From: Lachnospiraceae bacterium | GTDB taxonomy: Bacteria > Bacillota_A > Clostridia > Lachnospirales > Lachnospiraceae | DNA: 64,000 nt | Assembly (NCBI GenBank): GCA_017464645.1 | Contig: JAFTZF010000001.1 | Coordinates: forward strand, 1 to 64,000 | Direction: 5' to 3' | Shown here: positions 41,384 to 51,775 of the stretch, one piece after another | How positions within the stretch are numbered: position 1 is the stretch's first letter | Layout of the letters: each line of letters opens with the position of its first letter | Notes under the pieces: model-generated | Seen by the model: the letters and a program-made list of their open reading frames with translations, nothing else | Databases searched by the model: none | What the model was told of the DNA's origin: nothing | Made by a program: the position numbers and the translations under genes

Positions 41384-42309
41384 GAAGAAGACGAATAAGA
41401 AGAGGCAGGGGCCGTAATTTCTCGTGGATCCTGGCGGTGTGCCTGTTTCTGGGGGCAGGTGTCCTGGTTGGGAAAGGCCTTTTGGAAGAACTGTTTCAGC
41501 AGTTTCGGACGCCCCGACAGCTTCAGACTATCCAGGGGACAGCCGAGGATTCTGTTACGGTCCGGTATTTTGACATGGGCCAGGGAAATGCATCACTGGT
41601 GGAGTCAGAGGGCCGGTACATGCTCATTGACACCGGCAATTATGAGGATGTAGATCAGTTGCAGCAGATGCTGCAGGAGGCCGGCGCAGAGCGGTTGGAC
41701 TATGTGATAGGAACCCATCCCCACGCAGATCATATCGGCAGTCTGGCTACCATTATCCGGGAATATGAGGTGGGGACACTGCTCATGCCGGATGTGGAAA
41801 CGGATACCAAAACCTATCGGGTGGCGCTGGAGGCGGCTCAGAAAAAACAGCTGGACATTACCCATCCCGCGGTGGGAGAGGTGTATGAGCTTGGCTCTGT
41901 GCGGTTTCAGATACTGGCACCAAACGGAACCGATTATGAAGAATTAAACGACTATTCCATTGCGCTGCGGCTGATATGCGGGGAGACGGATTTTTTGTGG
42001 ACGGGAGACGCACAAGGCGTTTCGGAGGCGGAAATGCTGGAGAATGGACTGGCTTTGGAAGCAGAGGTCTATCATGCGGGCCATCATGGCAGCAGCACCT
42101 CTTCCGGTCTTGATTTTTTGCGGGAGGTCAGCCCTGAGTATGCCATTATCAGCTGTGGAGCAGACAATACCTATGGATATCCCCATGAAGAGACACTGGA
42201 GCATCTTAAATTGGTGGGAGCGCAAATTTATACAACGGCCCATCAGGGAACCATTCAGGTGACCTGCCGGGGAGACCAATTGAATTGGAAATGGGAGGAA
42301 CAATCGTGA
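41380..42309 (+). CDS. ComEC/Rec2-like metallo-beta-lactamase hydrolase, membrane-anchored
   Basis: 309 residues. A basic N-terminus and one membrane helix (SWILAVCLFLGAGVLVG) tether an extracytoplasmic MBL domain: VRYFDMGQGNASLV, GTHPHADHIG, WTGDAQ, HAGHHGS. This is the C-terminal domain of ComEC without the channel. Free-standing forms are common in Clostridia and are thought to be secreted nucleases or phosphodiesterases. It overlaps ybaK upstream and the next gene downstream by four bases each. Confidence 0.85.
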   Translation: MRRRRIRRGRGRNFSWILAVCLFLGAGVLVGKGLLEELFQQFRTPRQLQTIQGTAEDSVTVRYFDMGQGNASLVESEGRYMLIDTGNYEDVDQLQQMLQEAGAERLDYVIGTHPHADHIGSLATIIREYEVGTLLMPDVETDTKTYRVALEAAQKKQLDITHPAVGEVYELGSVRFQILAPNGTDYEELNDYSIALRLICGETDFLWTGDAQGVSEAEMLENGLALEAEVYHAGHHGSSTSSGLDFLREVSPEYAIISCGADNTYGYPHEETLEHLKLVGAQIYTTAHQGTIQVTCRGDQLNWKWEEQS

Positions 42310-42557
42310 AAAAGACAAAAAAGTCCAGACAGGAAGTGGAAGGACAGCTGTCTTTTGATGTTGAAGCATTGCTGGACTCGGACGAAGAAACACAGCTGGA
42401 AGAACTGATCGCAGGGGCAGAGGAGATGATTTACTGCGCTAACTTGGGCTGCAATGACTGGGAGTGCCTGCGCCACAACCGCAATGCGCCCTGGGGAGAA
42501 ATCTGCAATTTTAAACAGTTCCCGGGGGGAAAGACTTGTAAAGGCCGGCTGGAATAA
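42306..42557 (+). CDS. hypothetical cysteine-rich protein, 83 aa
   Basis: GTG 42306 overlaps the previous stop (GTGA) and has GGGAGG at 42293-42298; an ATG at 42285 in the same frame precedes that site. Acidic helix first, then a compact six-cysteine tail (YCANLGCNDWEC, EICNF, KTCKGR) that may bind zinc. The function is unknown; it is coupled to the MBL gene. Confidence 0.55.
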   Translation: MKKTKKSRQEVEGQLSFDVEALLDSDEETQLEELIAGAEEMIYCANLGCNDWECLRHNRNAPWGEICNFKQFPGGKTCKGRLE

Positions 42558-42599
42558 ATAATAAAATATTGGGAATGGAAATAGAGAAAGGAAAAGGAT

Positions 42600-42809
42600 A
42601 TGAAAAAATTCAAGGAGTTATATCTGACGGGAGAGGTTGAACTGGAGGACATCGACCGCTACGTGAGCCAGTGGAATTTCAGTGATGAGACATGTACACT
42701 GCGGGAGTACCTGGGGCTGAATGAGGAAGAAGAGGATGCCTGGATCTCTGTCAGTGAGGATGCCTTGTTTGATATGTTGGAAGCCCAGAGAGAGGCACAG
42801 AAAAAGTAA
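42600..42809 (+). CDS. hypothetical acidic small protein, 69 aa
   Basis: AAAGGAAAAGG precedes ATG 42600. It is acidic and helical (MKKFKELYLTGEVELEDI) with no recognised family. It ends at a strong terminator and is the last gene of the CsoR-led run. Confidence 0.6.
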   Translation: MKKFKELYLTGEVELEDIDRYVSQWNFSDETCTLREYLGLNEEEEDAWISVSEDALFDMLEAQREAQKK

Positions 42810-42834
42810 AAGAGTCTGAAAAGGCTCTTTTTTT
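42808..42834 (+). terminator. terminator
   Basis: AAAGAGTC-TGAAAA-GGCTCTTT followed by further T. Confidence 0.8.
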
Positions 42835-43052
42835 CTGCCCGTGAAAACGCAAGGACAAAACGGTAAAAAAATGAAAATAGATTGATAATATTGCAATGTT
42901 CTTAAAAAAGAACAATTTCAGACAAGAAAAATATTGAAAATACTGCCATTTTTGGATAAAATATACTATATTAATAGAAAATAGTTCCGAATATTGTGCA
43001 AGAAAACGTCCCGTGTTCACATTCAAAAACATACAATCAAGGGGGAATTGTT

Positions 43053-45035
43053 ATGGGAGGTCTTTTGTATTTCGTGTTGGCGGCAGCAGTGTTGGCGCTG
43101 TTATTTGCCATTTATCTGGCCAAAAAGGTCATGAAACAAAGTCCTGGTACACAGAGAATGCAAGAAATTGCAGCAGCCATTTCGGAGGGCGCCCAGGCAT
43201 TTTTGAAAGCAGAATATAAAATATTGATTATCTTTGAGATAGCCTTGTTCTTTTTGATTGGTCTCGGACTGAAAAACTGGACGACGGCAGTATGCTTTTT
43301 GGTAGGAGCTGTGTTTTCCTCCATTGCGGGATATTGCGGTATGCTGGTTGCTACCAGGGCCAATGTGCGCACAGCCAATGCGGCGCGCGAAAGCGGAATG
43401 AATAAGGCTTTATCTATTGCATTTTCCGGCGGAGCAGTTATGGGTATGTGCGTGGCCGGCTTTGGAGCTTTGGGAGTAGCGATTTTATATCTGCTTACGA
43501 AGAATGTAGATGTATTGTCCGGATTCAGCCTGGGTGCTTCCTCTGTGGCATTGTTTGCCCGGGTAGGCGGCGGTATTTACACCAAGGCTGCTGATGTGGG
43601 AGCAGACCTGGTGGGCAAGGTAGAGACCGGAATTCCCGAGGACGACCCCAGAAACCCGGCTGTGATCGCGGATAATGTAGGCGACAATGTAGGCGACGTG
43701 GCCGGTATGGGAGCGGACCTGTTTGAGTCCTATGCAGGCTCACTGGTATCGGCAGTGACCTTAGGAGCCCTGGGAGCCTCTACAGAAGGAGTGCTGTATC
43801 CCCTGGTGATTGCAGCCTGTGGCTTGATCGCATCTGTCATAGCCAGCTTTTTTGTGAAAGGAAAAGAATCGGCAAATCCTCAGAAAGCATTGACAAGAGG
43901 CAGCTATGTTTCTGCTGTTCTCGTCATTGCGGCAGCCCTGGTTTCCAGTCAGCTTCTGTTTGAGGATATGGGAGCGGCCATTGCGGTTATTGTGGGACTG
44001 GTGGTAGGAGTTATCATAGGAAATGTGACAGAGTACTATACTTCTGCAGATTTTGGACAGGTAAAACGAATCGGACAGCAGTCAGAAACAGGTCCGGCTA
44101 CTAATATCATCAGCGGTATTGCGGTGGGCATGAAGTCCACAGCCATTCCCCTGATCCTGATTTGTCTGGGCATTTTGATCTCTTACAATGTAAACGGTTT
44201 GTATGGCATTGCTCTGGCAGCGGTGGGCATGCTTTCCACCACAGGCATTACGGTAGCAGTGGATGCCTATGGCCCCATTGCAGACAACGCAGGCGGAATC
44301 GCCCAGATGTCCGGCCTGGACAAATCCGTCCGGGATATTACGGACAAGCTGGATTCCGTGGGAAATACCACAGCAGCCATGGGCAAAGGCTTTGCCGTTG
44401 GTTCTGCGGCACTGACGGCTCTGGCGCTGTTTGCTTCTTACGCAGAGGCGGTGAATCTGGAAGTTATTAACATTATGAATTATAAGGTGATTATGGGGGT
44501 CTTTATCGGAGGCATGCTGACCTTCCTGTTCTCAGCCATGACGATGGAATCTGTATCCAAGGCGGCATATAAAATGATTGAAGAAGTGCGGCGCCAGTTC
44601 CGGGATAGACCTGGCATTATGGCAGGAGAGGAGAAACCTGATTATGCCTCCTGTATTACCATTTCCACTAATGCGGCTTTAAAAGAGATGCTGCTGCCGG
44701 GACTGATGGCAGTGGGTATTCCTTTGGTGGTGGGCTTCGTGTTGGGTGTAGAAGCTCTGGGCGGCCTGCTGACAGGCTCTCTGGTCACCGGTGTGCTGGT
44801 ATCCATTTTCATGTCCAACTCCGGCGGTGCCTGGGACAACGCCAAGAAATACATAGAAGAGGGAAATCATGGCGGCAAGGGCAGCGAGGCTCACAAGGCG
44901 GCTGTCATTGGTGACACGGTGGGAGATCCTTTTAAGGACACGGCCGGACCGTCCCTGAACATTTTGATCAAGCTGATGACCATTGTGGCGCTGGTATTTG
45001 CACCCCTGTTCCTGGCGGTCGGATCACTGTTGTAA
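43053..45035 (+). CDS. hppA: K+-dependent membrane-bound sodium/proton-pumping pyrophosphatase
   Basis: 660 residues from ATG 43053, with GGGGGAA upstream. Around 16 helices. The pyrophosphate site is intact: [32 protein letters not shown] and [15 protein letters not shown]. Alanine in [10 protein letters not shown], where K+-independent enzymes have lysine, places it in the K+-dependent group. It hydrolyses pyrophosphate and pumps Na+ or H+; which ion is not decided here. It has its own promoter region and terminator. Confidence 0.96.
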   Translation: MGGLLYFVLAAAVLALLFAIYLAKKVMKQSPGTQRMQEIAAAISEGAQAFLKAEYKILIIFEIALFFLIGLGLKNWTTAVCFLVGAVFSSIAGYCGMLVATRANVRTANAARESGMNKALSIAFSGGAVMGMCVAGFGALGVAILYLLTKNVDVLSGFSLGASSVALFARVGGGIYTKAADVGADLVGKVETGIPEDDPRNPAVIADNVGDNVGDVAGMGADLFESYAGSLVSAVTLGALGASTEGVLYPLVIAACGLIASVIASFFVKGKESANPQKALTRGSYVSAVLVIAAALVSSQLLFEDMGAAIAVIVGLVVGVIIGNVTEYYTSADFGQVKRIGQQSETGPATNIISGIAVGMKSTAIPLILICLGILISYNVNGLYGIALAAVGMLSTTGITVAVDAYGPIADNAGGIAQMSGLDKSVRDITDKLDSVGNTTAAMGKGFAVGSAALTALALFASYAEAVNLEVINIMNYKVIMGVFIGGMLTFLFSAMTMESVSKAAYKMIEEVRRQFRDRPGIMAGEEKPDYASCITISTNAALKEMLLPGLMAVGIPLVVGFVLGVEALGGLLTGSLVTGVLVSIFMSNSGGAWDNAKKYIEEGNHGGKGSEAHKAAVIGDTVGDPFKDTAGPSLNILIKLMTIVALVFAPLFLAVGSLL

Positions 45036-45075
45036 AATGGTTTAGGATAAAACAAGTTTGTTCGTCAAGAGCTAG

Positions 45076-45119
45076 AGGCTGCTGCAAGATTGAGAAAATG
45101 ATTTTGCAGCAGCCTTTTT
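45076..45119 (+). terminator. terminator of hppA
   Basis: AGGCTGCTGCAA and TTGCAGCAGCCT arms followed by TTTTT. Confidence 0.85.
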
Positions 45120-45228
45120 CATTTGGAAGCTATTGCTTACGGACGGGGTGTGGTCGGAATTGGGGTTGTTTGATATTCAAAATAGTGCTACAATGGATTC
45201 CAGAAAAAGAATGAAAGAGGTTACAAAC

Positions 45229-47154
45229 GTGAAAAGAAGAGGATCCCGCCTGTTGGCGGTTTGTATCATGATATTGATGGCGGCTGCGCTTGTGCCGGCG
45301 GGTTTGGCCCGGGCAGAGCAGGAGGAAAAGCAGGCAACGATCCTGTTTACTCACGATATGCATTCCCATTTGCTGCCGGCCAATGATGAGGCCGGAAAAT
45401 CCTACGGAGGGTATGCCCGGCTGAAGACGGCTATTGATGCGCAGAAAGAACTGTATCCGGATGCGCTTTTGGTGGATGGCGGCGACTTTTCCATGGGTTC
45501 TCTGTTCCAGACGGTATTTTCCACGGATGCGGCAGAGCTGCGGATCATGGGAGCCCTGGGCTACGATGCCACCACCTTTGGCAATCATGAATATGATTAT
45601 CGGGCAGCAGGTCTTGCAGATATGTTAAATGCAGCTGTGGACAGCAAAGAACCGTTGCCGGCCATATTGGAAGCCAATTATAAACCGCCCAAAGAGGGAG
45701 AAGAGGGCTATGATGAGGATTCTGAAGCTGTGTGGGCGGCCTTCGAGCGCTACGGGGTAAAGGATTACATGGTCATCAACCGGGGCGGTATTAACTATGC
45801 TATTTTCGGTGTGATGGGCGTGGATTCTCACGAGTGTGCACCCATGTCCGGCATGGTGCTGCAGGACACGGCGGCGGTGGCACAGCAGATGGTGGATCTG
45901 ATTCAGGCGGAAGTGCCCGAGCCTTACGTGATCGTATGTCTGTCCCACAGCGGTACCTGGGAGGATCCCAAGGAGTCTGAGGATGAGATCCTGGCCAAAG
46001 AGGTGGATGGCATCGATGTGATCGTTTCCGGACATACCCATACCACGCTGAAAGAGCCCATTGAAGTGGATGGAACATACATTGTTTCTGCCGGCGAGTA
46101 CAGCAAGTATCTGGGAGTGATCACCCTGAATCTGGCTGGAGATGATGTGAGCCTGGGAAATTATGAACTGATTCCCATCGATGATACCCTGGAAGAGGAT
46201 GAGGCAATCGCTGCCAAAATAGAGGAATACAAGGTACTGGTGGAAAAGAGCTATCTGTCTCAGTTTGGAGATCTGACCTTTGACCAGGTCATTGCCACCA
46301 ATCCCTATGCATTTGACAGTACGTCGGATTTGAATGACTATCACAGAGAATCTGCGCTGGGCAACCTGATTGCGGACTCCTACCGCTGGGCCGTAAAACA
46401 GGCGGAAGGAGAGGTCTATGTAAATGTGGATTTTGCCCTGACAGCCAACGGAGTGATCCGCGCTTCCCTGGCCCAGGGAGATTTAACCGTATCGGATGTG
46501 TTTGATGTATCCAGCCTGGGTATTGGAGCCGATGGAATACCGGGATATCCGTTGGTCTCTGTATGGATTACAGGCGCAGACCTGAAAAATGCCTTTGAAG
46601 TGGACGCTTCCGTTACGGGTCTGATGTCAGCAGCCCAGCTGTATTTTACCGGCATGGAGTTTACATTCAATTCCAATCGGATGATCTTTAATAAGGTGAC
46701 GGATTGCGCCCAGGTGATGGAGGATGGCACCCGGCTGGAAATCCAAGATGACAAGCTGTACCGGGTGGTGACCGGTCTGTACTGCGGCCAGATGCTGGGG
46801 GCAGTCAACGACCAGTCCTTTGGCATTCTGACCATCACACCCAGGGACGCGCAGGGAAATGCTATTACGGACCTGGAGGCCTACATCGTCCATGATAAAG
46901 ACGGCAATGAAATCAAGGAGTGGTATGCCCTGACTTCTTATCTGCAGGACATGGGAACCATTTCGGAGGAGTACAGCCGGACCCAGGGCCGCAAGGTGGT
47001 GGATGAAAGCTTGAATCCCATCAACCTTCTGAAAGATCCCCGCCCTCTGACTTTGATTGTATGGGCAGTGGTGCTGGTGGTAATTCTGTTGCTGGTATTT
47101 GGAGTACGTGCGATCGTGCGCCGGTGTAAGAGAAGAAAAAAGGTAAAAGAATAG
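45229..47154 (+). CDS. secreted, membrane-anchored 5'-nucleotidase/metallophosphatase
   Basis: 641 residues from GTG 45229, where a classical signal peptide begins (VKRRGSRLLAVCIMILMAAA, cleavage after LARAE region). A TACAAT -10 at 45190-45195 rules out earlier starts. Metallophosphatase domain: FTHDMHSHLLP, GGDFSMGS, FGNHEYDY, SGHTHT. The C-terminal substrate domain has LGNLIADSYRWA. The last ~35 residues form a membrane helix and basic tail. It releases phosphate from extracellular nucleotides for uptake. It is a single gene. Confidence 0.92.
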   Translation: MKRRGSRLLAVCIMILMAAALVPAGLARAEQEEKQATILFTHDMHSHLLPANDEAGKSYGGYARLKTAIDAQKELYPDALLVDGGDFSMGSLFQTVFSTDAAELRIMGALGYDATTFGNHEYDYRAAGLADMLNAAVDSKEPLPAILEANYKPPKEGEEGYDEDSEAVWAAFERYGVKDYMVINRGGINYAIFGVMGVDSHECAPMSGMVLQDTAAVAQQMVDLIQAEVPEPYVIVCLSHSGTWEDPKESEDEILAKEVDGIDVIVSGHTHTTLKEPIEVDGTYIVSAGEYSKYLGVITLNLAGDDVSLGNYELIPIDDTLEEDEAIAAKIEEYKVLVEKSYLSQFGDLTFDQVIATNPYAFDSTSDLNDYHRESALGNLIADSYRWAVKQAEGEVYVNVDFALTANGVIRASLAQGDLTVSDVFDVSSLGIGADGIPGYPLVSVWITGADLKNAFEVDASVTGLMSAAQLYFTGMEFTFNSNRMIFNKVTDCAQVMEDGTRLEIQDDKLYRVVTGLYCGQMLGAVNDQSFGILTITPRDAQGNAITDLEAYIVHDKDGNEIKEWYALTSYLQDMGTISEEYSRTQGRKVVDESLNPINLLKDPRPLTLIVWAVVLVVILLLVFGVRAIVRRCKRRKKVKE

Positions 47155-47162
47155 GCTAGAAG

Positions 47163-47190
47163 AAAGGAGCGGGCTGCCCGCTCCTTTTTT
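47163..47190 (+). terminator. terminator of the 5'-nucleotidase gene
   Basis: AAGGAGCGGG-CTG-CCCGCTCCTT then TTTT. Confidence 0.9.
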
Positions 47191-47237
47191 GCAAAATTAT
47201 CGGAAAATCGAAAAAATAAAATTTTTGAAAAAAATAC

Positions 47238-47266
47238 TTGCAATTTCTTTTTTTATCTGGTATAGT
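47238..47266 (+). promoter_or_regulatory. promoter of tRNA-Glu
   Basis: TTGCAA (47238-47243), a 17-base spacer and TATAGT (47261-47266). Confidence 0.7.
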
Positions 47267-47285
47267 AAACAAGCGTGATGCGAAT

Positions 47286-47357
47286 GGCTCGTTGGTCAAG
47301 CGGTCAAGACGCCGCCCTCTCACGGCGGAAACAGGGGTTCGATTCCCCTACGGGCTG
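47286..47357 (+). tRNA. tRNA-Glu (anticodon CTC)
   Basis: A 72-nt cloverleaf: acceptor GGCTCGT with ACGGGCT (two G-U-type pairs), anticodon stem CCGCC/GGCGG with loop CTCTCAC (anticodon CTC, reading GAG), T-arm AGGGG-TTCGATT-CCCCT. CCA is not encoded. Confidence 0.93.
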
Positions 47358-47360
47358 CTG

Positions 47361-47393
47361 AAAACCTGAAATTGAAAGATTTCAGGTTTTTTT
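47361..47393 (+). terminator. terminator of tRNA-Glu
   Basis: AAAACCTGAAAT and ATTTCAGGTTTT arms followed by TTT. Confidence 0.85.
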
Positions 47394-47469
47394 GTTGTGT
47401 AAAAAGTTATTGCGGGAAAATCTTGGGAAATTCTTGAAAAAAATAAACCCCGGGAAAGGCGGTTTTTCC

Positions 47470-47497
47470 TTGATTTTTCAGGCTTATATGGTATAAT
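47470..47497 (+). promoter_or_regulatory. promoter of parE-parC
   Basis: TTGATT (47470-47475), a 16-base spacer and TATAAT (47492-47497). Confidence 0.6.
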
Positions 47498-47557
47498 AAA
47501 ATCAATTCGGGTTTCGAACAAATGTTTTAATGCAGGAACACAAAAAGGGAGATTTTT

Positions 47558-49480
47558 ATGGCAAAGAAAACGACTTACGATGCAGACAGCATATCCGTGC
47601 TGGAAGGACTGGAAGCGGTGCGCAAGCGCCCGGGTATGTATATCGGCAGCGTATCCCAAAAGGGTCTGAACCATCTGATTTATGAGATTGTGGACAATGC
47701 GGTGGATGAGCATCTGGCCGGATACTGTTCCCATATCCGGGTGTATCTGGAGAAGGACGGCTCCTGTACCGTGGAGGACAATGGCCGGGGTATTCCCGTA
47801 GGTATGCATGCAAAAGGCATGTCAGCGGAGCGCCTGGTATTTACTACACTGCATGCGGGCGGTAAGTTTGATGATTCCGCATACAAGACCAGCGGCGGTC
47901 TTCACGGCGTGGGTTCGTCCGTAGTAAACGCCCTGTCCACTTATCTGGATATAGAGATCAGCAGAGAAGGAGCAGTACACCATGACCACTATGAGCGTGG
48001 TATTCCGACTATTGAATTGATCGACGGACTGCTGCCTATTCTGCGCAGGACCAAGGAGACCGGTACCAAGGTAAACTTCCTGCCGGATCCGGAGATTTTT
48101 GAGAAGACACGGTTTAAAGCAGACGAGGTGAAGAGCCGTCTCCACGAGACAGCCTATCTGAATCCGGAGCTGACCATTACCTTTGAGGATCGCAGAGGCG
48201 ACCAGGTGGAGCATATTGAGTACCATGAGGAGAACGGTATCGTAGGCTTCGTGGAGGATCTGAACCGGAACAAAGAGAAGGTTCATGATGTGATTTACTT
48301 TAAAGGTGAGACGGAAGGGATCACTGTGGAGGGCGCGTTCCAGTATGTGAATGAGTTCCATGAGAATGTGCTGGGCTTCTGTAATAATATTTACAATGCG
48401 GAGGGAGGCACCCATCTGACCGGTTTCAAGACGATTTTTACTACGGTCATTAATAACTACGCCAGGGAACTGGGCATCTTGAAAGAGAAGGATGCCAATT
48501 TCACCGGTGCAGATGTGCGAAACGGTATGACAGCCGTGATTTCCATCAAGCATCCGGTGCCCCGGTTTGAGGGCCAGACCAAGACCAAGCTGGACAACCA
48601 GGATGCGGCCAAGGCCACTTCCAAGGTAGGCGGCGAGGAGATCGTCCGTTATTTCGACCGAAATCTGGAGACACTGAAGAATGTCATTGGCTGCGCAGAA
48701 AAGGCTGCCAAGATCCGCAAGACCGAGGAGCGGGCCAAGACCAATCTGCTGACCAAGCAGAAGTATTCCTTTGATTCCAACGGCAAGCTGGCCAACTGTG
48801 AGAGCAGAGATGCGTCCAAGTGCGAGATCTTCATCGTAGAGGGAGATTCTGCAGGCGGTTCTGCCAAGACAGCCCGAGACCGGAATTATCAGGCCATTCT
48901 GCCCATCCGAGGCAAGATCCTCAATGTGGAGAAGGCCAGCATTGATAAGGTTCTGGCAAATGCGGAGATCAAGACCATGATCAATGCCTTTGGCTGCGGA
49001 TTTTCGGAAGGGTACGGCAATGACTTTGATATTACCAAGCTGCGTTATGACAAGATCATCATCATGGCCGATGCGGACGTGGACGGAGCTCACATCAGCA
49101 CCTTGCTGCTCACTTTGTTCTACCGGTTCATGCCGGATCTGATCTACGAAGGACATGTATATCTGGCTATGCCGCCTCTTTACAAGGCCATGCCCAAGAA
49201 CGGTCCGGAGGAGTATCTCTACGATGACAAGGCGTTGGAGCGTTACCGCAAGCGTCAGAAGGGTGCCTTTACCCTGCAGCGCTATAAGGGCCTTGGTGAG
49301 ATGGATGCCCAGCAGCTGTGGGAGACCACTCTGGATCCCAAGACCCGGATCCTGAAGCGGATCGAGATCGAGGATGCCCGCATGGCATCCAATGTGACAG
49401 AGATGCTCATGGGTACGGAGGTACCGCCCCGCCGTGCATTTATTTACGAGCATGCCCAGGATGCGGAGCTGGATGTATAA
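47558..49480 (+). CDS. parE: DNA topoisomerase IV subunit B
   Basis: 640 residues. GHKL ATPase domain (YEIVDNAVDEHLAG, GRGIPVG, LHGVGSSVVNALS) and Toprim domain (VEGDSAGGSAK, DADVDGAHI). GyrB and ParE are close relatives. ParE is chosen because the partner downstream lacks a gyrase GyrA box and because no dnaA-recF context is present. It relaxes and decatenates chromosomes with ParC. GGGAG precedes the ATG. Confidence 0.85.
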   Translation: MAKKTTYDADSISVLEGLEAVRKRPGMYIGSVSQKGLNHLIYEIVDNAVDEHLAGYCSHIRVYLEKDGSCTVEDNGRGIPVGMHAKGMSAERLVFTTLHAGGKFDDSAYKTSGGLHGVGSSVVNALSTYLDIEISREGAVHHDHYERGIPTIELIDGLLPILRRTKETGTKVNFLPDPEIFEKTRFKADEVKSRLHETAYLNPELTITFEDRRGDQVEHIEYHEENGIVGFVEDLNRNKEKVHDVIYFKGETEGITVEGAFQYVNEFHENVLGFCNNIYNAEGGTHLTGFKTIFTTVINNYARELGILKEKDANFTGADVRNGMTAVISIKHPVPRFEGQTKTKLDNQDAAKATSKVGGEEIVRYFDRNLETLKNVIGCAEKAAKIRKTEERAKTNLLTKQKYSFDSNGKLANCESRDASKCEIFIVEGDSAGGSAKTARDRNYQAILPIRGKILNVEKASIDKVLANAEIKTMINAFGCGFSEGYGNDFDITKLRYDKIIIMADADVDGAHISTLLLTLFYRFMPDLIYEGHVYLAMPPLYKAMPKNGPEEYLYDDKALERYRKRQKGAFTLQRYKGLGEMDAQQLWETTLDPKTRILKRIEIEDARMASNVTEMLMGTEVPPRRAFIYEHAQDAELDV

Positions 49481-49510
49481 AAAGGATTGAAATAACGAGG
49501 ATTGAGATAA

Positions 49511-51757
49511 ATGGAACAGATGCAGGAACAGATCATCCGGACAGAATATTCGGATTTGATGCAAAAATCATACATTGACTATGCCATGAGCGTTATCATT
49601 GCCCGTGCACTGCCGGATGCCAGAGATGGACTGAAGCCGGTACAGCGCCGGACCTTGTACGATATGTACGAGCTGGGCATCCGTTACGATAAACCCTATC
49701 GAAAATGTGCCCGTATTGTAGGTGATACCATGGGTAAATATCATCCCCACGGTGACAGCTCCATTTACGAGGCTCTGGTAGTTATGGCTCAGGATTTCAA
49801 GAAGGGACTGCCCCTGGTAGACGGCCACGGCAACTTCGGCTCTATCGAGGGCGATGGAGCTGCGGCTATGCGTTATACGGAGGCTCGCCTTCAGAAGGTG
49901 ACCCAGGAGGCTTTCCTGGAGGACCTGGATAAAAATGTGGTGGACTTTATTCCCAATTTTGATGAGACAGAAAAGGAGCCTTCTGTGCTCCCGGTTAAGA
50001 TCCCCAATCTGCTGGTAAACGGAGCAGACGGTATTGCGGTAGGTATGGCTACCAGCATTCCCCCTCACAATTTAGGCGAGGTCATTGATGCTGCCCGTGC
50101 CCTTCTGAAGGATCCCGAGCTGACCACCAGAGAGCTGATGGAGTATCTGCCGGGCCCGGATTTCCCCACAGGGGGCATTGTAGTAAATAAGGATGAGCTG
50201 GTGGATGTTTACGAGACCGGTATGGGCAAGATCAAGATCCGCGGCAAGGTTCAGGTGGAAAAGGTAAAAGGCGGAAAAGAGCTGCTGGTCATTACTGAGA
50301 TTCCCTATACCATGATCGGTGCCAACATCGGCAAGTTCTTAAATGATGTGGCTGCTCTTGTTGAGTCCCGCAAGACCACGGATATCGTGGATATTTCCAA
50401 CCAGTCTTCCAAGGAAGGCATTCGCATCGTGCTGGAGCTTAAGAGGGGAGCAGATGCAGAAAATCTGAAGAATCTGTTGTATAAAAAAACTCGTCTGGAG
50501 GATACCTTTGGTGTAAATATGCTGGCAGTTGCAGACGGCAGACCGGAGACCTTGAGTCTGCGTCAGGCACTGGAGTACAGCATTGAATTCCAGTATGAGC
50601 TGACCACCCGCAAGTATCAGACCATGCTGGCAAAGGAGCTGGACAAGAAGGAGATTCAGGAAGGCCTCATCAAAGCCTGCGATGTGATCGATCTGATCAT
50701 TGAGATCCTTCGGGGAAGCTCTGATGTGAAGGAAGCAAAGGCTTGTCTGGTGGAAGGCAACACCGGCAATATTAAATTTAAGTCCAAGAAGTCCAAGGAG
50801 CTGGCTGCCCAGCTGCGCTTTACCGAGCGCCAGGCATCTGCAATTTTGGAGATGCGCCTGTATCGGTTGATCGGTCTGGAGATCAAGGCCCTGTTAAAGG
50901 AGCATGAGACTACTCTGAAGAATATTGCGCAGTACGAGGATATTCTGGAAAACCACAGCAGTATGACACGGGTCATTGACAAGGAGCTGGAGCGGTTTAA
51001 GAAGGAGTTTGCAGTTCCCAGAAAGACCGTTATTGAAAATGGTGCTGAGATTGTCTTTGAGGAAAAGAAGATAGAGGAGATGCCGGTGGTATTCCTCATG
51101 GACCGCTTCGGCTATGCCAAGGTGGTGGATGTGGCCACCTACGAGCGCAATAAGGAAGCGGCAGATGCGGAGAACCGCTACGTGATTTCTTGCATGAATA
51201 CAGGACGCTTGTGCATCTTTACTGAGGCAGGCAAGATGCATACAGTAAAGGTGCTGGAGCTGCCTTATGGTAAATTCCGTGACAAGGGAGCGCCTATTGA
51301 TAATTACAGCAACTACTCCAGCAGTGAGGAGCTGCTTGTGGGCGTGTGCAGCATGGAAAGCGCCAGGGACCGCAGGATTCTCTTTGCTACCAAGACCGGC
51401 ATGATAAAGCTGGTGCCGGGTGCAGAGTTTGTAACTGCCAATCGTACCGTGGCTGCCACCAAGCTGGCAGAGGGTGACGAAGTGGTGAAAGTGATCCTGC
51501 TAGAAGGCAATGAGCAGGTAGTGCTGCAGAGTGCAGAAGGGTATTTCCTGCGTCTGTCACTGGATGAGATCCCCGAGAAGAAGAAGGCGGCTCTGGGTGT
51601 GCGGGGCATTAAGATGGGCCCGAAGGATTCCCTGGAGGCTGTGTATGCATATCCCAGCCGCACGGAGCTGACCATTATTTACAAAGAAAAAGAACTGACC
51701 TTAAATAAGATCAAGCCGGGAAGCCGGGACACCAAGGGAACTAGGGTGCGGGTGTAA
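49511..51757 (+). CDS. parC: DNA topoisomerase IV subunit A
   Basis: 748 residues. The catalytic tyrosine is Tyr122 (RYTEARL). The quinolone-determining helix reads [13 protein letters not shown] with Ser83 and Glu87, the drug-sensitive residues. The C-terminal beta-pinwheel is truncated in blade number and lacks the GyrA-box QRRGGKG; only [10 protein letters not shown] is seen, which favours ParC over GyrA. It follows parE by 30 bases. Confidence 0.85.
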   Translation: MEQMQEQIIRTEYSDLMQKSYIDYAMSVIIARALPDARDGLKPVQRRTLYDMYELGIRYDKPYRKCARIVGDTMGKYHPHGDSSIYEALVVMAQDFKKGLPLVDGHGNFGSIEGDGAAAMRYTEARLQKVTQEAFLEDLDKNVVDFIPNFDETEKEPSVLPVKIPNLLVNGADGIAVGMATSIPPHNLGEVIDAARALLKDPELTTRELMEYLPGPDFPTGGIVVNKDELVDVYETGMGKIKIRGKVQVEKVKGGKELLVITEIPYTMIGANIGKFLNDVAALVESRKTTDIVDISNQSSKEGIRIVLELKRGADAENLKNLLYKKTRLEDTFGVNMLAVADGRPETLSLRQALEYSIEFQYELTTRKYQTMLAKELDKKEIQEGLIKACDVIDLIIEILRGSSDVKEAKACLVEGNTGNIKFKSKKSKELAAQLRFTERQASAILEMRLYRLIGLEIKALLKEHETTLKNIAQYEDILENHSSMTRVIDKELERFKKEFAVPRKTVIENGAEIVFEEKKIEEMPVVFLMDRFGYAKVVDVATYERNKEAADAENRYVISCMNTGRLCIFTEAGKMHTVKVLELPYGKFRDKGAPIDNYSNYSSSEELLVGVCSMESARDRRILFATKTGMIKLVPGAEFVTANRTVAATKLAEGDEVVKVILLEGNEQVVLQSAEGYFLRLSLDEIPEKKKAALGVRGIKMGPKDSLEAVYAYPSRTELTIIYKEKELTLNKIKPGSRDTKGTRVRV

Positions 51758-51775
51758 GGCTGAGAGGAAAATCCT

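Noticed and set aside
47822..49564. A 580-codon minus-strand frame over parE
   Set aside because: Antisense shadow of a conserved topoisomerase gene, with no ribosome site or recognisable protein sequence.
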